Positions 62,904 to 64,000 of a stretch of DNA of 64,000 nucleotides are shown piece by piece. Origin of the DNA: Prolixibacteraceae bacterium (lineage in GTDB: Bacteria > Bacteroidota > Bacteroidia > Bacteroidales > Prolixibacteraceae); the NCBI GenBank assembly GCA_021740385.1, contig JAIOZY010000003.1, positions 1 through 64,000 of the forward strand, read 5' to 3'. The notes below the pieces were generated by a model. It saw nothing but the letters and a program-made list of their open reading frames with translations, made no database searches and had not been told where the DNA came from. Made by a program: the position numbers and the translations under genes. The number at the start of each line of letters is the position of its first letter. Position 1 is the first letter of the stretch.

Positions 62904-64000
62904 CTATTTTCTCATCAACTTGGTTTGTGTTGTATATATTTCATTTTCAACTTTCAACAAATATGCCCCGGGGCTAAGGTTGCTAATGTCGAGCCTGTAA
63001 CCCGAGTTGATGGCACGGTTTATTACTACTGAACCAGCCATGTTGTAAACCTTCAACTGTGATTTGCTCACACCGGTATTGATGAATATGTGATCGGATG
63101 CCGGATTGGGATACACTTTAAACATACCGTTTGAAATATCGTCAACACCCGTGAGTATGCTTATATGTACAACATAGGTTAATTGTGTCCCATCTTCAGC
63201 GGTTACCACAATACTAACATCACTCGGGAAACTGGTAACCAGTCCGTCGCCCTCAACCGTTGCAAGGGCATCGTTGGCTTCGGCCCCGATCAGTACACTG
63301 GTTGTACCTTCTTCCAGCTCAAGGTCGTATTCCATCACTTCCGGATCGAAATCAGGAGTCAATTCGCCCTTGGTTGCCGAAATTGAAGCCAAAGTAGCAT
63401 CGGTCGACGGATAATAGTATTCAACATTAACCGTGTAGGTATTTTGTGAACCATCTTCGGCTGTTACCACTATATTTACCGATGAGGGTATTTCGGTAAT
63501 TTCTCCAGCCCCTTCAATGGTAGCCGAATCGTGGTTAGCAACGGCGTTAAGGGTTACACTTGGATTTTCGAAATGAACCGAAAGGTTGTATTCCCTGGTA
63601 TACGGATCAAAATCAGGCTCGAGTGTACCAACACTTGTTGTAAGTTCAGCCAGCTTGGCATCGCCCGATTTCTGGTAAACCTGACGCTCGGGTGCACCGG
63701 TAACAAAATCAGGTAAGTTGGGATCTTCATGCCCCAGCCATACAACCATCCAGTCGAGGTAACCGCCAATGATCTCACCGCTTTCATCGCCAAATTTTAT
63801 GTAATTATCGCTGGTTGATGAGGTTGATGTTGCCTGAAGGGCCGGTTCGGCCGCTTCGTCGATGTAAACAGAAGCCATGTCGCCCTCAACAACAATGCGG
63901 TATGTGTGCCATGCCGAAAGGTCCATGTCTACTTTTACCTCCACTTCCGATTTCGAAAGTTCAAGTGTACTATCGGAAGGGGTAATACGCAGTTCGTCGC
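62904..64000 (-). CDS. Secreted multidomain protein with T9SS sorting domain (5' end outside window)
   Basis: The frame is open to the window edge, so the gene is cut at its 5' end; at least 365 residues are seen. A LamG/concanavalin-like segment (WHTYRIVVEGDMASVYIDEA) comes first. Two cadherin-like beta-sandwich repeats follow (each with LTPDFDP/LEPDFDP and VVTAEDGSQNTYTV). The last 75 residues (FKVYPNPASDHIFI ... TQTKLMRK) form a type IX sorting domain. The gene ends in a terminator before susC. It could be a further pectin-active enzyme of the same locus; the catalytic part would lie outside. Confidence 0.8.
   Translation of the reverse strand, partial: DELRITPSDSTLELSKSEVEVKVDMDLSAWHTYRIVVEGDMASVYIDEAAEPALQATSTSSTSDNYIKFGDESGEIIGGYLDWMVVWLGHEDPNLPDFVTGAPERQVYQKSGDAKLAELTTSVGTLEPDFDPYTREYNLSVHFENPSVTLNAVANHDSATIEGAGEITEIPSSVNIVVTAEDGSQNTYTVNVEYYYPSTDATLASISATKGELTPDFDPEVMEYDLELEEGTTSVLIGAEANDALATVEGDGLVTSFPSDVSIVVTAEDGTQLTYVVHISILTGVDDISNGMFKVYPNPASDHIFINTGVSKSQLKVYNMAGSVVINRAINSGYRLDISNLSPGAYLLKVENEIYTTQTKLMRK

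Noticed and set aside
1-64000. tRNA, rRNA and CRISPR arrays
   Set aside because: No cloverleaf with TTC-A arm, no rRNA-like block and no regularly spaced repeat were seen by eye; a tRNAscan or CRISPR search would be decisive.

Overview
The window comes from a Bacteroidota chromosome. The evidence is a SusC/SusD pair, three proteins ending in type IX secretion sorting domains, a GldA-type ABC ATPase, TonB-dependent receptors with a carboxypeptidase-like plug extension, and many copies of the Bacteroidota -7 promoter element TAnnTTTG. Gene content (HydBC-like flavoprotein, pectin and mannan use, many PQQ-like propellers) resembles marine or sediment anaerobes of the order Marinilabiliales; that placement is inference. 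No rRNA, tRNA or CRISPR array was seen.

Layout. 0.3-5.4 kb: a phosphorolytic sugar module (GPH transporter, GH130 and GH94 phosphorylases). 5.4-10.8 kb: GldA-like ATPase, then a phosphate module in which a PiT transporter with a fused PhoU-like tail is divergent from a PhoR/PhoB-like two-component system. 10.9-19.6 kb: housekeeping (SPOR lipoprotein, PAP2 protein, rpoN, asnS, flavin oxidoreductase, mtnA, HAD phosphatase, S41 peptidase). 19.6-21.4 kb: a restriction-modification pair with a NotI-family endonuclease and a D12-class adenine methylase. 21.5-34.6 kb: a long minus-strand redox region. It holds an Fe-S flavoprotein, a NuoE-NuoF (HydC-HydB-like) fusion, a NapH/NosR-like membrane polyferredoxin, a Tat-exported ferredoxin, a tiny four-cysteine membrane protein and four beta-propeller proteins. 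A UPF0175/DUF3368 toxin-antitoxin pair, a frameshifted HicB-like gene and a family of GC-rich palindromic repeats interrupt it. 34.8-41.3 kb: DUF302, DUF4412-like, dprA, aroB, an orphan antitoxin, aroA and a NYN/cold-shock fusion. 41.4-44.4 kb: four tandem paralogous exported proteins with an invariant C-x27-C pair, followed by a beta/gamma-crystallin-like lipoprotein. 44.8-52.2 kb: trpS, SPOR lipoprotein, TonB receptor plus lipoprotein, dgt, DUF58. 52.3-64 kb: a pectin utilisation locus (SusC, SusD, DUF4957-like, GH28, PL9) and a T9SS cargo protein cut by the window edge.

How the genes work together. The pectin locus fits the usual model: surface PL9 and periplasmic or surface GH28 cut polygalacturonan, and SusCD imports the oligomers. 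The GH130/GH94 module would phosphorolyse beta-linked disaccharides in the cytoplasm. The redox region looks like a conduit that joins a cytosolic NAD(H)/ferredoxin flavoprotein complex to a NapGH-like membrane and periplasmic Fe-S relay, with periplasmic propeller proteins of unknown ligand. This region and the tandem C-x27-C array are the strongest candidates for undescribed biology.
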